A stretch of DNA of 17,140 nt from Chloroflexota bacterium. Its GTDB lineage: Bacteria; Chloroflexota; Chloroflexia; Thermomicrobiales; JADLAZ01. The notes under the pieces were generated by a model, which saw only the letters and a list, made by a program, of their open reading frames with translations, searched no databases and had not been told where the DNA came from. Location: contig JADLAZ010000110.1 of NCBI GenBank assembly GCA_020849725.1, positions 1 to 17,140 of the forward strand. Direction: 5' to 3'. Positions 1 through 7,616 of the stretch are shown here, one piece after another; position 1 is the first letter of the stretch, and every line of letters starts with the position of its first letter. A program made the position numbers and the translations under genes.

Positions 1-99
1 CACCGCGGCGGCGTGGTTCCAGGCCACGACCCGGCGGCGCCCGTCGATGGCGAATGCCGCGCTGGGCAGAGCAGCGACGACGTCCCCGATCTCAGCCAT
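1..99 (-). CDS. PAS-domain protein, N-terminal fragment (cut by window edge)
   Basis: Reading leftward from an ATG at 99-97, 33 codons stay open to the window edge. The peptide contains a stretch AFAIDGRRRVVAWNHAAA, which has the layout of a PAS domain start: a hydrophobic strand, Ile-Asp, a basic turn, then a Val-x-x-Trp-Asn strand and the small residues of the next helix. PAS domains sense ligands, redox state or light and usually sit ahead of an output domain such as a LuxR-type helix-turn-helix, a histidine kinase or a diguanylate cyclase. The output domain lies outside the window, so the role is unknown. A G-rich stretch (CTGGGGGCG) four bases upstream of the ATG can serve as a weak ribosome site. 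An in-frame TTG further upstream is an alternative start. The gene is divergent from the AI-2E-type permease gene. Confidence 0.6.
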   Translation of the reverse strand, partial: MAEIGDVVAALPSAAFAIDGRRRVVAWNHAAAV

Positions 100-618
100 G
101 TGCGCCCCCAGGGCGACCCTCGGCGCCAACGTGACTGACCGTCGATGATACAGACATCAAGTATACACACACCGTTGGGTGAATGCACGTGGCGTCACGC
201 CGACGGGTGCGCGTCAACTGATGGCCAGCGGTTGGAACCGCGCCTGGGGGGCGCTGTGGCGCCACGACGTCCGCCGCCGCGGACTGCGGTGAGCTGGAGA
301 AGGACTCACGCCGGCGCCGACGCACGCCACCCTAGAACTGGGAACGTCGCGGCGCGGACCCGGTTGCGCCGGCACGGCGCCACCCGGCTTAGCCCGCATG
401 CGCTGAGCGACGCACGGGGCAGGCCATGCATCCAGCCGCGATCGTGGCGTGTATATTTGACTTGGGCCATCGGTGGCGCTCGGTGCAGCCGCACTCCGTT
501 GGCACGACGGTTTCCAGTATGCTGGCCGGCTGTAGCGGCGCTGAGTCGTGGCGCGAGATGCGGGAGCAGCAGCGCCGACAGGGATGGCGTTGCCTGCCTT
601 GCGTGAGGATGGGCGCTC
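100..618. other. 519 bp divergent intergenic region without a convincing gene
   Basis: The open frames here have an unnatural composition, rich in Arg, Pro and Ala with no hydrophobic periodicity, on both strands. I see no gene. The region should hold the promoters of both flanking genes. It contains an AT-rich island at 150-170 with a leftward TATACT, and another at 450-460 (TATATT). A run of small inverted repeats lies between 228 and 384: GCGGTT/AACCGC at 228-241, GGCGC/GCGCC at 250-263, GTCCGC/GCGGAC at 269-284, GTGAG/CTCAC at 289-309 and GCGCCG/CGGCGC at 366-380. At this GC content several such repeats are expected by chance. Confidence 0.5.
160..165 (-). promoter_or_regulatory. possible -10 element for the PAS gene
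   Basis: Leftward TATACT (5 of 6 to the sigma-70 consensus) lies about 60 bases ahead of the PAS-gene ATG, in an AT-rich island unlike the surrounding sequence. No good -35 hexamer is present 16-18 bases upstream, so the assignment is weak. Confidence 0.25.
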
Positions 619-1959
619 ATGGTTGACACGAGGACCCCAGATCGATCACCGGCCGGCGTGCCGGACGCGCCGCCAGCATCGGTCGAGCGCGCGGCGCGGG
701 CGTGGCGGCGCGTCGACTACCGGGTCCGGAGTACGACCCCGGGCGACGTCGTGCAGCTGGCCATGATGTTTGGGGCGCTGGCAGCGGTCACCTGGTTGGT
801 CGTGGCTACCTGGCCGGCGCTGTCGCCGTTTGTCGCCGGCGCCGTGGTCGCTTATGCCTTGCTGCCGCTGGTCAACCGTCTCGACCGGGTCTTGCCGCGC
901 CCGATTGCGGTGCTGCTGACGTTCAGCCTTTTTGTGGCCGCTGTGGTCGGTTTGCTGATGCTGCTGGCGCCGGCGCTTGCCAGCCAGGTCACGCACGTGC
1001 TCCAGCATTTGCCGACGGTGGAGCAAGTGCGGTGGGTATGGGGGCGCCTCGGTGAGTTCAACACCACCCTCCCCGAGTCGGCGCAGGACCTGGTCGCCGA
1101 GACGATGACCCAGATCTCGACCAACTTCCGCGCTAATCTGGTCCTCTATCTGCGCGGAATGCTGATGTTTGTAGTGGGTAATATCATCGGCCTGTTCGGC
1201 ACACTCGGCTTCGTCCTCGGCTTCCTGGTCGTGCCGGGCTGGCTGCTGGCGGTGCTGAATGACCAGCGTGCCGCTGTGCGGACGATCAACCAGATGCTGC
1301 CGGTGTGGATGCGGCCCGACTTCTGGGCCGTCGTGCGCATCATCGATCGAGCCGCCAGCGCCTTCTTGCAGGTGCAACTCGTCGTCGCGGTCGCCGTCGG
1401 TGCGCTCGCCTATATCGGCATCAAGCTGCTCGATCGCGTTCAACTCAGCGTCGGCGCCGATCACCTGTTGCTGGCTCTGATCATCGGCATCCTGAATCTG
1501 GTGCCACAAGTCGGCCCCTTCCTTGCCGTGATCCTGGCCGGCGCGGTCGGCCTGACTCAATCAACCGATGCGGCAGTGATGCTGGTCGTGCTGGTGCTGG
1601 TCGTGCAGATGCTGGTCGGGCGCTTCATCACCCCGCGCTTGAGCCGCCGTGCGACGACTATCCACCCGAGCGTGCTGGTGCTGGCGATCGTGGCGCTGTC
1701 GCAACTTGGTCTGTGGTGGGTGTTGCTGGCCGCACCGATCGCGACGATCGCGACCGACCTGTACCGCTACGTGTACGCGCGCTTCAATGAGCCGCCGGCG
1801 CCGGCCGGCGTGCTTGCGGGTGACAGCGCTCGATCGTCCGCTGGGCGACGCCGTCTCGTCCTCACTGGCGCCCCGATCCTTGTTGGTGGGCGCGTGGCGA
1901 CTCGAGCGCAGCGCCGTCGCCGTGGCACGGCGGCCCCGTCGGTCGTCCCAGAAGGATGA
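619..1959 (+). CDS. AI-2E/PerM family transporter
   Basis: A 446-residue polytopic membrane protein of the AI-2E transporter family (Pfam PF01594, formerly UPF0118). Members include E. coli TqsA, an exporter of the quorum signal AI-2, but also Na+/H+ antiporter-like and uncharacterised permeases, so the substrate cannot be read from sequence. A paired hydrophobic block at about residues 46-85 is followed by another at 95-120, a soluble helical stretch at 121-175, and further membrane segments at 178-212, 248-270, 281-312, 317-335 and 350-378. The conserved motif NLVPQVGPFLAVILA is at 293-307, and RFITPRLSRR with the following IHPSVLVL is at 335-356. The family is usually 340-400 residues. Here an Arg/Pro/Ala-rich tail of about 55 residues (392-446) follows the last helix and is probably cytoplasmic and disordered. 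The chosen ATG is preceded by GAGGATG. It is first in a three-gene operon; its stop is 8 bp before the SPFH gene. Confidence 0.88.
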   Translation: MVDTRTPDRSPAGVPDAPPASVERAARAWRRVDYRVRSTTPGDVVQLAMMFGALAAVTWLVVATWPALSPFVAGAVVAYALLPLVNRLDRVLPRPIAVLLTFSLFVAAVVGLLMLLAPALASQVTHVLQHLPTVEQVRWVWGRLGEFNTTLPESAQDLVAETMTQISTNFRANLVLYLRGMLMFVVGNIIGLFGTLGFVLGFLVVPGWLLAVLNDQRAAVRTINQMLPVWMRPDFWAVVRIIDRAASAFLQVQLVVAVAVGALAYIGIKLLDRVQLSVGADHLLLALIIGILNLVPQVGPFLAVILAGAVGLTQSTDAAVMLVVLVLVVQMLVGRFITPRLSRRATTIHPSVLVLAIVALSQLGLWWVLLAAPIATIATDLYRYVYARFNEPPAPAGVLAGDSARSSAGRRRLVLTGAPILVGGRVATRAQRRRRGTAAPSVVPEG

Positions 1960-1967
1960 GGTGAGAA

Positions 1968-3188
1968 ATGGTCGATACCAGCGCTGCATTGCCGACGGAC
2001 CTCGACACGCAACTGGTTCAGGTGCGGGTCCCGCTGGACCGGGCGGCGGAGGTCTTCTCTGCCTATGACCCCGAGGGGCGCGTGCCGATCGTCGTCATCC
2101 CGGACCGACCATTCCGAGTCCGGTTCGACCTGCTGCTGGTCGCGGCCGCGGTCCTGGCCGGCGCGCTCGTCCTGGACCTGCTGCTGAGGCCTGGGCCGGT
2201 GCTGTTCTGGCTGCTGGTGGTGACCGCGATCGGCCTGGCCGCGACCAGCACCATCCCGACCGTCTTGGTGCGGGTGCCGGAAGGGGCGAATGCGCTGCTG
2301 GCCCGGCGCGGACGCTATTGGAAGACAATCGGCCCCGGTGTACACCTGCTTCTGCCGTGGGTGGCCGTCACCCACCTGGTGACTCGGCGGCAGGTGCCGT
2401 TCGAGATGCCCGCCATCGCCTCGCCGACGAGCGACCGTGTGATCGCGACGATCCAGACCGTCATCACCTTCGAGATCACTGACCCGTACCGGTTCGTGTA
2501 CAGTATCTCGGCCAGCGATTTTGATCTGGTGCTGCAGGCGTCGTGCCAGGATGCGTTTCGTCAGCTCGTCCACACGATCACGTCCGAGGAGGTCATGGGT
2601 CTGGCGCAGGCGGATACGGAGCCGCTGCGGGGGGCGCTGGACATGGATATCGCCTCGTTCGGCGTCATGATCTCGAAGGTGAATATCACCTATGCCCGAC
2701 CGCCGGCCGATTTCATGGCTACCGAGGAGGCTCGCCAGCTAGCAGTCGTGAAGCGGGCCGAGCAGATCCAACTGCAGGAGCTGGCGCTGCGCCGCCTGGC
2801 CGACGAGGAGGAGCTCCAGCGCCAGCGGGTGATCGCTCTCGCTGAGCGCACGCGCGAGGAGGTGCGCCAGCAGATCGAGCTGGCCGCGCTGCGTCGCAAC
2901 CTGATCGAGCTGGAAGCCGAGAACGAGGGGCTGCGACTCGCCAGGATGGAGGAGCGCCTGCGCCAGAACCCGACCGCAGCCCAGCTTGACTGGAACCGCC
3001 GCCAACTCGAGGTGGCGCGGGCGCTGGCCGGCAACACCCGCGCCGTGCTTCAGGTCGGGAACGCTGGCGATATCGGCCGCGTGCTGATGATTCACGATCT
3101 TGAAGAGGGTGTGGCAAATGGGCTGGGTGAGGTGGCTGGCGCGCCGGATGGCGTGGACGCCGCGCCCACGTCGGTGGCTGGGGCATGA
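1968..3188 (+). CDS. SPFH/band 7 domain membrane protein (stomatin/flotillin-like)
   Basis: A 406-residue member of the SPFH (stomatin, prohibitin, flotillin, HflK/C) superfamily, which form membrane-associated oligomeric scaffolds. Residues 1-52 are polar. Two hydrophobic segments at about 53-74 and 78-97 form a hairpin anchor. The SPFH domain runs from about 98 to 245, starting TVLVRVPEGANALLARRG and including the typical GPGVHLLLP (122-130) and the strand VIATIQTVITFEITDPYRFV. Residues 250-335 are very rich in Glu, Arg, Gln and Leu and should form a long coiled coil. The C terminus (336-406) is less ordered. The start follows a strong ribosome site (GGATGAGGTGAG). The gene lies 8 bp behind the AI-2E-family gene, and its stop overlaps the start of the next gene, so the three are almost certainly co-transcribed. 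Bacterial SPFH genes often sit next to nfeD; no nfeD is present here. Confidence 0.85.
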   Translation: MVDTSAALPTDLDTQLVQVRVPLDRAAEVFSAYDPEGRVPIVVIPDRPFRVRFDLLLVAAAVLAGALVLDLLLRPGPVLFWLLVVTAIGLAATSTIPTVLVRVPEGANALLARRGRYWKTIGPGVHLLLPWVAVTHLVTRRQVPFEMPAIASPTSDRVIATIQTVITFEITDPYRFVYSISASDFDLVLQASCQDAFRQLVHTITSEEVMGLAQADTEPLRGALDMDIASFGVMISKVNITYARPPADFMATEEARQLAVVKRAEQIQLQELALRRLADEEELQRQRVIALAERTREEVRQQIELAALRRNLIELEAENEGLRLARMEERLRQNPTAAQLDWNRRQLEVARALAGNTRAVLQVGNAGDIGRVLMIHDLEEGVANGLGEVAGAPDGVDAAPTSVAGA

Positions 3189-4270
3189 AATGTGCCAGGA
3201 TGGGACGATCAGTGAGGCGCTGGCGCGCGGTACTGCTGGCCACGTGGGTCGCGCTGGCTGCGTTGGTGGTGCTGGCACTGCCGCCGGCCGCGCGGCCGGC
3301 GGTGGCGCAGGGCCAACCGGCGCGCGTCGTCGTCTGGCTGGCCGGTGTCAACACCAGCAGCGATGACGGGTTGTTCCTCCCGTTTCAGGCGGCGCTGACG
3401 GCGGCCGGTGCGGCCGGCGGCTGGGCGGTGCCGGGTGCGACGACCTTCCAGCGCTTCAGCTACGCCTACCCGTCGCCCACCTACACCTGCGGCGACACCT
3501 GGTCCGCCTCGATCGGGGACCAGGCGCGCCGCTTGGAGCAGCAGGTGGCAGACCTGGCGGCCGCCCACCCGGGTGCGGAGATCGCGCTTATCGGCCACAG
3601 CCAGGGTGGCCTAATTGCACTGGCCTATCTGGCTCTGCTCAAAGATGGACCGCGGGCGGACTGGCGGGCGCCGCTGCCCGGCAGCGGCGCGCGGATCAGC
3701 CATGTCGTGACCATCAGCGCGCCATTGGGCGGTATCCCGCCCACGTTTGCATCGCTGACGGACCTGGTAGCGCAGGTCGGTATCGACAGCGACTGCGGCG
3801 AGGCCATCGCCGACCCGCGCAATACCGCCGACATGCGCGCCATCTACCGCAGCGCGGGCGCCGACCGGCCGCGCGGCGCGGCCGCCAGCGCGGCACAGGT
3901 CGTGGCGCCGGCGGCATTTCCCGCCGCTGGCGAGCGGTACACCAATCAGCAACTCGCGCTCGACGCCAGCTTCGCCACCATCGGCCTGTTGACGATCGGC
4001 AACCTGGCCGATTGGGTCTACCAACCCTGCGGCCCGGTGGCCGCGCTTGTGCCACCAAATCTCGACACGCAGTGGCTGCGCGACCAGCCGGCGGCGCGCA
4101 TCTATGGCCGGGCTTTTCTGCCGATCGGTGCGCATCCCTGCACGTCGCTGGCGCATGTGCCGTTCAACCACACGGCCGGTCTAGCCGAACCGGTCGTACT
4201 CGCGGCGGTGGCGTCATTCCTGGCCGGCGATGTGCCCGACCAGTTGGCGCCCGCGCCCGCCGGCGGCTGA
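3185..4270 (+). CDS. exported alpha/beta hydrolase (lipase-like)
   Basis: A 361-residue alpha/beta-hydrolase-fold protein. Residues 1-41 form a signal peptide: basic start with two Arg at 11-12, hydrophobic core at 16-33, and an AVA|Q signal peptidase I site after residue 41. The nucleophile elbow GHSQGG is at 137-142, with Ser139 as the likely nucleophile, on the strand-turn-helix IALIGHSQGGLIALAYL. The preceding block RVVVWLAGVN (47-56) fits the first core strand and oxyanion region. Candidate acid and base residues are Asp276 and His324 or His329, but these are guesses. The arrangement resembles PGAP1-like and triacylglycerol-lipase-like hydrolases; the substrate is unknown. The start codon overlaps the SPFH stop (ATGA), implying translational coupling. 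It converges on the leftward enolase-type gene with 21 bp between the stop codons. Confidence 0.8.
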   Translation: MKCARMGRSVRRWRAVLLATWVALAALVVLALPPAARPAVAQGQPARVVVWLAGVNTSSDDGLFLPFQAALTAAGAAGGWAVPGATTFQRFSYAYPSPTYTCGDTWSASIGDQARRLEQQVADLAAAHPGAEIALIGHSQGGLIALAYLALLKDGPRADWRAPLPGSGARISHVVTISAPLGGIPPTFASLTDLVAQVGIDSDCGEAIADPRNTADMRAIYRSAGADRPRGAAASAAQVVAPAAFPAAGERYTNQQLALDASFATIGLLTIGNLADWVYQPCGPVAALVPPNLDTQWLRDQPAARIYGRAFLPIGAHPCTSLAHVPFNHTAGLAEPVVLAAVASFLAGDVPDQLAPAPAGG

Positions 4271-4286
4271 CGGTGCAGACGCCGGC
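4259..4286. terminator. possible bidirectional hairpin between convergent genes
   Basis: A perfect 7 bp GC-only inverted repeat, GCCGGCG (4259-4265) and CGCCGGC (4280-4286), with a 14-base loop. It spans the stop of the exported hydrolase gene and the gap before the convergent enolase-type gene. There is no T-run on either strand, so it would be a non-canonical terminator or simply a chance GC palindrome. Confidence 0.3.
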
Positions 4287-4291
4287 TCGCG

Positions 4292-5467
4292 TCAGGCTGG
4301 CCAGGGGTGGCGGGCGATCTCGCGCTCGTTCAAGTCGGCGCCCCAGCCCGGCCGCGCCGGCAGATGCAGGTGGCCATCGCGAATGTCGAGCGGCTCGGTC
4401 AGCAGGTCGTCCTTCCACGGCACGTCGTCGATGTCTATCTCCATGATGCGCACGTTGGTCGACACGGCGCAGAGGTGGGCGCTGAGCAGCGTCGACAGGT
4501 GCGAATAGTAGTTGTGGGGGGCGATGTTGACCTCGTAGGTGGCCACCAGGTCGGCGATCTTCTTCGATGCTGTGAAGCCGTTCCAGGGCACGTCGATCAT
4601 GGCGACGTCCATTGCCTGCCGGTCGAGGAACGGCCGGTAGTCGCGGGCGGTGAACAGGTTCTCGCCCGAGCAGATGCGCGTCGTCGTCGACGCCTTGATC
4701 CAGGCCAGCGCGTCTGGCTCGTAGGTGTCGATCTCTAGCCACATCAGGTCGAACGGCTCGAGCGCCTTGGCGATGCGGGCAAAACCCTCGGTCTTGAAAT
4801 TGAAGTTCAGGTCCAGCGCGATGCCGACGTCCGGCCCGACCGCCGCGCGGAACGTGCCGATCAGGTCAACCGTATGGCGCAGCATGGCCGGGCTGAGTGT
4901 CAGGTCGTAGCCGTTGGCGTCGTCGCCGCCGAAGCCAGGTCCGTAGACGGTGGCCGGGTCGCCGGGCACGACAATGTTGGTCTTGAGGGCGGTGAAGCCG
5001 CGCTCGACGACCTCACGCCCCAGTGCGGCGATGTCGGCCATGCCGCGCAGCGGCGGCACGCCCAGGAGCTCCCAGTGGCGGGCGCGGCTGGTGCCGCAGT
5101 GCGACCAATACAGGCGCACGCGGTCGCGCGTTGGCCCGCCGAGCAGCTCGTAGACCGGCACGCCGAGCGCCTTGCCCTTGATGTCCCACAGCGCGGTGTC
5201 GATGCCGGCGATGGCTTTCTGAGCGATACCGCCCGGGCTCTGGCGAATGACGCGGTACATGTCGGCGTTGAGGCGCTCGACGGCGCGCGGGTCGCGCCCG
5301 AGCAGGAGCGGCCGGAGATCGTCGATGCAGCCGACGACGCCACGGGGGTTGCGGCCGTCGCTGCACTCGCCGTAGCCGACGACGCCCGCATCGGTCAGCA
5401 CCTTGACGAAGGTCCACGGTCGCCAGCCGGCGTCGCACACGAACGTCTCGATCCCGGTGATGCGCAT
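4292..5467 (-). CDS. enolase-superfamily enzyme (mandelate racemase/muconate lactonizing family), probable acid-sugar dehydratase
   Basis: A 391-residue enolase-superfamily protein of the mandelate racemase/muconate lactonizing type. The N-terminal capping domain is about 1-115, with the family signature IAGIDTALWDIKGKALGVPVYELLGG at 86-111. A (beta/alpha)7-beta barrel follows. Likely Mg2+ ligands are Asp219 (in LDLNFNF), Glu245 and Glu269 (SGEN). Likely acid/base residues are Lys162 (ALKTN) and the His318-Asp292 pair (APHNYY). The second ligand motif is LEID rather than the usual EEP, and the spacing from Glu245 to Glu269 is 24 rather than 26 residues, so a known substrate should not be transferred. 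Relatives mostly abstract a proton alpha to a carboxylate and dehydrate aldonic acids. The ATG has a well-placed AGGAGGG at 5480-5474. It is the last gene of the leftward transport/lactonase operon, 30 bp after the lactonase-like gene, so its substrate is probably that enzyme's product. Confidence 0.85.
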   Translation of the reverse strand: MRITGIETFVCDAGWRPWTFVKVLTDAGVVGYGECSDGRNPRGVVGCIDDLRPLLLGRDPRAVERLNADMYRVIRQSPGGIAQKAIAGIDTALWDIKGKALGVPVYELLGGPTRDRVRLYWSHCGTSRARHWELLGVPPLRGMADIAALGREVVERGFTALKTNIVVPGDPATVYGPGFGGDDANGYDLTLSPAMLRHTVDLIGTFRAAVGPDVGIALDLNFNFKTEGFARIAKALEPFDLMWLEIDTYEPDALAWIKASTTTRICSGENLFTARDYRPFLDRQAMDVAMIDVPWNGFTASKKIADLVATYEVNIAPHNYYSHLSTLLSAHLCAVSTNVRIMEIDIDDVPWKDDLLTEPLDIRDGHLHLPARPGWGADLNEREIARHPWPA

Positions 5468-5497
5468 GGCTGACCCTCCTCGTGCGGCGGCCGATGA

Positions 5498-7474
5498 CTA
5501 CCCGGCCGGCGCCTCGACACGCAGCAACTCGTACGGGGCAAGCGTCACGGTCAGGCGACCGCCGGGCGCGGTGGCGGGGGCGGTGGTGATGCGAAACCGC
5601 GCCGGTTCGCGCATCGCTGTCAGCGCGGTTCCGGTTGTGAGCCGGCGCAGCGTCACTGTCTCACCGGGTAGGTCGGTCAGCGTTACGACCTGGTCCTCGG
5701 GTGTCATGTTGCCGGCGAGGATGCGCAGCCCGCCGGCCACGCGCACGGCCAGCCCCTGCGCCGTCAGCGGGTCACTCGATTGGCAGGTCACCAGCTCACC
5801 GCCGCGCCACTCGGCCACATCGGCCAGCACATGGTAGAGCGGAAAGACTGTCCCTGGCTCGGCGGCGAATGCCGCTGGCGCGGACGAGCCGGCCGCCACC
5901 TCCATCACGCCGCGCCAGCCGGTCGTCTCGTAGTAGGTCAGCGAGCCAGCGCCGGCCATCGCCAGCGCGGCGATGCTGCCGGCGGTCCAGACCGCGCCGA
6001 AGAGCGACATCTGGCGTGGATCGACCGCCTCGGGTAGCTCGCCGGGGGGTGGCTCGGTGGCCAGGCCGGTGGCGTTCGGGTTCGAGCGCGGCTTCAGCGT
6101 GACCGGACTGACGACGATCGGCCGATCGCCACTGAAGGCGCGGGCGGAGCGAACCGTCTCGCCCTGGGCGAGCAGCGTCTCGACCAGGCTCCGCTCGTCG
6201 AAAGCGTGCACCTGCGGGTTGATCGAGTAGGCGACCGCGTCGATGAGGGTGGGATCGGGCCGGCGGCGGTTGAGCTCGGTGAAGTAGAAAGTGGTGCCGC
6301 CGGCGAACGGGACGTCACCGACGACCGGGCGCAGCCGCGCCCGCGCCGCGGCGACGAGTGGCCCGGTCGAGATCGCCTCATCGCCGCGCCCGCTGCTGAC
6401 GGCATGGAAGACCAGGACACGCGCCAGCGGCACACCGGGCAAACGTGTCGCCAGCCAGGTGAGGTCGGCGTGGCCGTCGCCGGCCAGGAACAGTGCCAGC
6501 TCCAGCGGGCAGCCCAGCGCCGTCGCCGCCGCTACGGCCGTGGCCAGCACGGCCGCGCTATCGGCGTCGGATGGCGTCAGATCGACGCGCAGGTGGGCCG
6601 GCGCCAGCAGGCGCAGCCGCTCGACCTCGGCCGGCGCCAGCGCCTGGCCGTGACTGGCCATGCCCAGCCCGATCGGCGGCAGGCCGTGTCCCTGGCCTGC
6701 GCCGAGGACGAGGCGTACACCGGCCGCTGGCGCCGGCTCGGTCGCCGGTAGCCCGGTCGCGGTGATGGTCAGGCGCTGCCGGATCGCCTGGTTCGGCGCG
6801 GCGTCCTTCGGGAAGGGGAGCGCCAGCGGTGTCGAGTAAGTCTTGAATGAGGCGTCGGTCCAGTTGCGCTGATCCTCCATCTCGAACAGGTCGCCCTCGA
6901 AGTCGAACATCACCGCGCCGCCGCCGGCCAGCGCGATCGTCAACTGGTCGATCGCCGGGAACAGGGCGAAAATCTGGCCGCCCTCGATCCGCTGCACGCC
7001 GATGAGATCGGGCAGCGTGCCGGCGATAGGACCGTCGGGCGTGCGACCGGCGTATGGCCGTCCGGCGGCCGTCTCGGGCGGGTGCAGCAGGCAGAGGCCG
7101 ATGCGATTGTAGCGAAAAGCGCTGCCGGCCTGGCCATCCATCGTATACGTGAGCGTGCCGTCGGCCGCGCCGCTGATGGCGCCGCGCCAGCGGAAGTCGA
7201 TCGGTCCCTGCCGCTGCTCGACCATGAATGCGACTGCGAAGCCATCGGAGCGCTGGTCGACCGTCATCTCGCTGATCGTCGCCGGAAGCGTGCCCCAGTT
7301 GTGGTCACGCACGGCGACATACAGCCGCCGGACGATTTCGCGCCCAGCGACGCGGACATAGCGCAGATCGGCGCCCTCCAGCAGCATCGTCGCCGGCCCG
7401 GCCCGCAACACCCGCGTCGCCGTCGGCGGTGCGGTGCGGCCGGTCAGGAGTACCGCGGGCGGTAAGCTCGCCAT
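5498..7474 (-). CDS. D-apionate lactonase-like protein (putative aldonolactone hydrolase)
   Basis: A 658-residue protein with no signal peptide. I recognise it as resembling ApnL, the D-apionate lactonase of the oxidative D-apiose pathways. This rests on remembered family motifs, not a search: RYVRVAGREIVRRLYVAVRD (38-57), a TYTMDGQAGSAFRYNRIG block (109-126), and especially FEGDLFEMEDQRNWTDASFK (192-211). The N-terminal third is beta-rich. The middle (about 255-525) looks like a (beta/alpha)8 barrel similar to clan-A glycoside hydrolases, with FYFTELNRRRPD (396-407; Glu400) and SLTYYETTGWRG (511-522; Glu516) as candidate catalytic strands. A beta-sandwich follows at about 540-658. ApnL hydrolyses D-apionolactone to D-apionate. 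The other apiose genes are absent here and an acid-sugar dehydratase homologue follows 30 bp downstream, so another aldonolactone is equally likely. The ATG is preceded by a run of eight G. Many homologues are annotated only as hypothetical. Confidence 0.65.
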   Translation of the reverse strand: MASLPPAVLLTGRTAPPTATRVLRAGPATMLLEGADLRYVRVAGREIVRRLYVAVRDHNWGTLPATISEMTVDQRSDGFAVAFMVEQRQGPIDFRWRGAISGAADGTLTYTMDGQAGSAFRYNRIGLCLLHPPETAAGRPYAGRTPDGPIAGTLPDLIGVQRIEGGQIFALFPAIDQLTIALAGGGAVMFDFEGDLFEMEDQRNWTDASFKTYSTPLALPFPKDAAPNQAIRQRLTITATGLPATEPAPAAGVRLVLGAGQGHGLPPIGLGMASHGQALAPAEVERLRLLAPAHLRVDLTPSDADSAAVLATAVAAATALGCPLELALFLAGDGHADLTWLATRLPGVPLARVLVFHAVSSGRGDEAISTGPLVAAARARLRPVVGDVPFAGGTTFYFTELNRRRPDPTLIDAVAYSINPQVHAFDERSLVETLLAQGETVRSARAFSGDRPIVVSPVTLKPRSNPNATGLATEPPPGELPEAVDPRQMSLFGAVWTAGSIAALAMAGAGSLTYYETTGWRGVMEVAAGSSAPAAFAAEPGTVFPLYHVLADVAEWRGGELVTCQSSDPLTAQGLAVRVAGGLRILAGNMTPEDQVVTLTDLPGETVTLRRLTTGTALTAMREPARFRITTAPATAPGGRLTVTLAPYELLRVEAPAG

Positions 7475-7493
7475 CGTTCCCCCCCCGCTGCGA

Positions 7494-7616
7494 AGTGATG
7501 AGTGAGGAGTAGGGTTCGTGCCGCTGGGATCGAGGCTTGAGCCGATAGTGGACCAGGAATCCGCTCATGCGTCGATTCCAGGGACACCGATCATGCCCTA
7601 CACATCACGCATCACT
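7494..7616. repeat. 21 bp imperfect inverted repeat flanking a 140 bp intra-operon gap
   Basis: The left arm (7494-7514, AGTGATGAGTGAGGAGTAGGG) and the reverse complement of the right arm (7596-7616, AGTGATGCGTGATGTGTAGGG) match at 18 of 21 bases. The arms are separated by 81 bases. The right arm overlaps the stop codon of the second permease gene, and the left arm ends about 20 bases ahead of the lactonase-like ATG. The arms are much less GC-rich than their surroundings. Paired in the leftward transcript, they would enclose nearly the whole gap between the two genes. This may be an mRNA structure or the remains of a small repeat element. Confidence 0.55.

Noticed and set aside
499..516. Sigma-54-like promoter TTGGCACGACGGTTTCCA upstream of the AI-2E operon
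   Set aside because: The -24 half is perfect, but the -12 half has TTTCC where TTGCA is expected, losing the essential GC. No enhancer-binding protein is nearby and sigma-54 is uncommon in the suspected phylum.
145..606. 153-codon frame in the first intergenic region
   Set aside because: The translation is dominated by Arg, Ala, Pro and Thr with no hydrophobic core. It is a product of base composition.
646..1560. Long leftward open frame opposite the AI-2E-family gene
   Set aside because: Its product is rich in Gln, Asp, His and Arg with no domain pattern. It is the antisense shadow of a high-GC membrane-protein gene.
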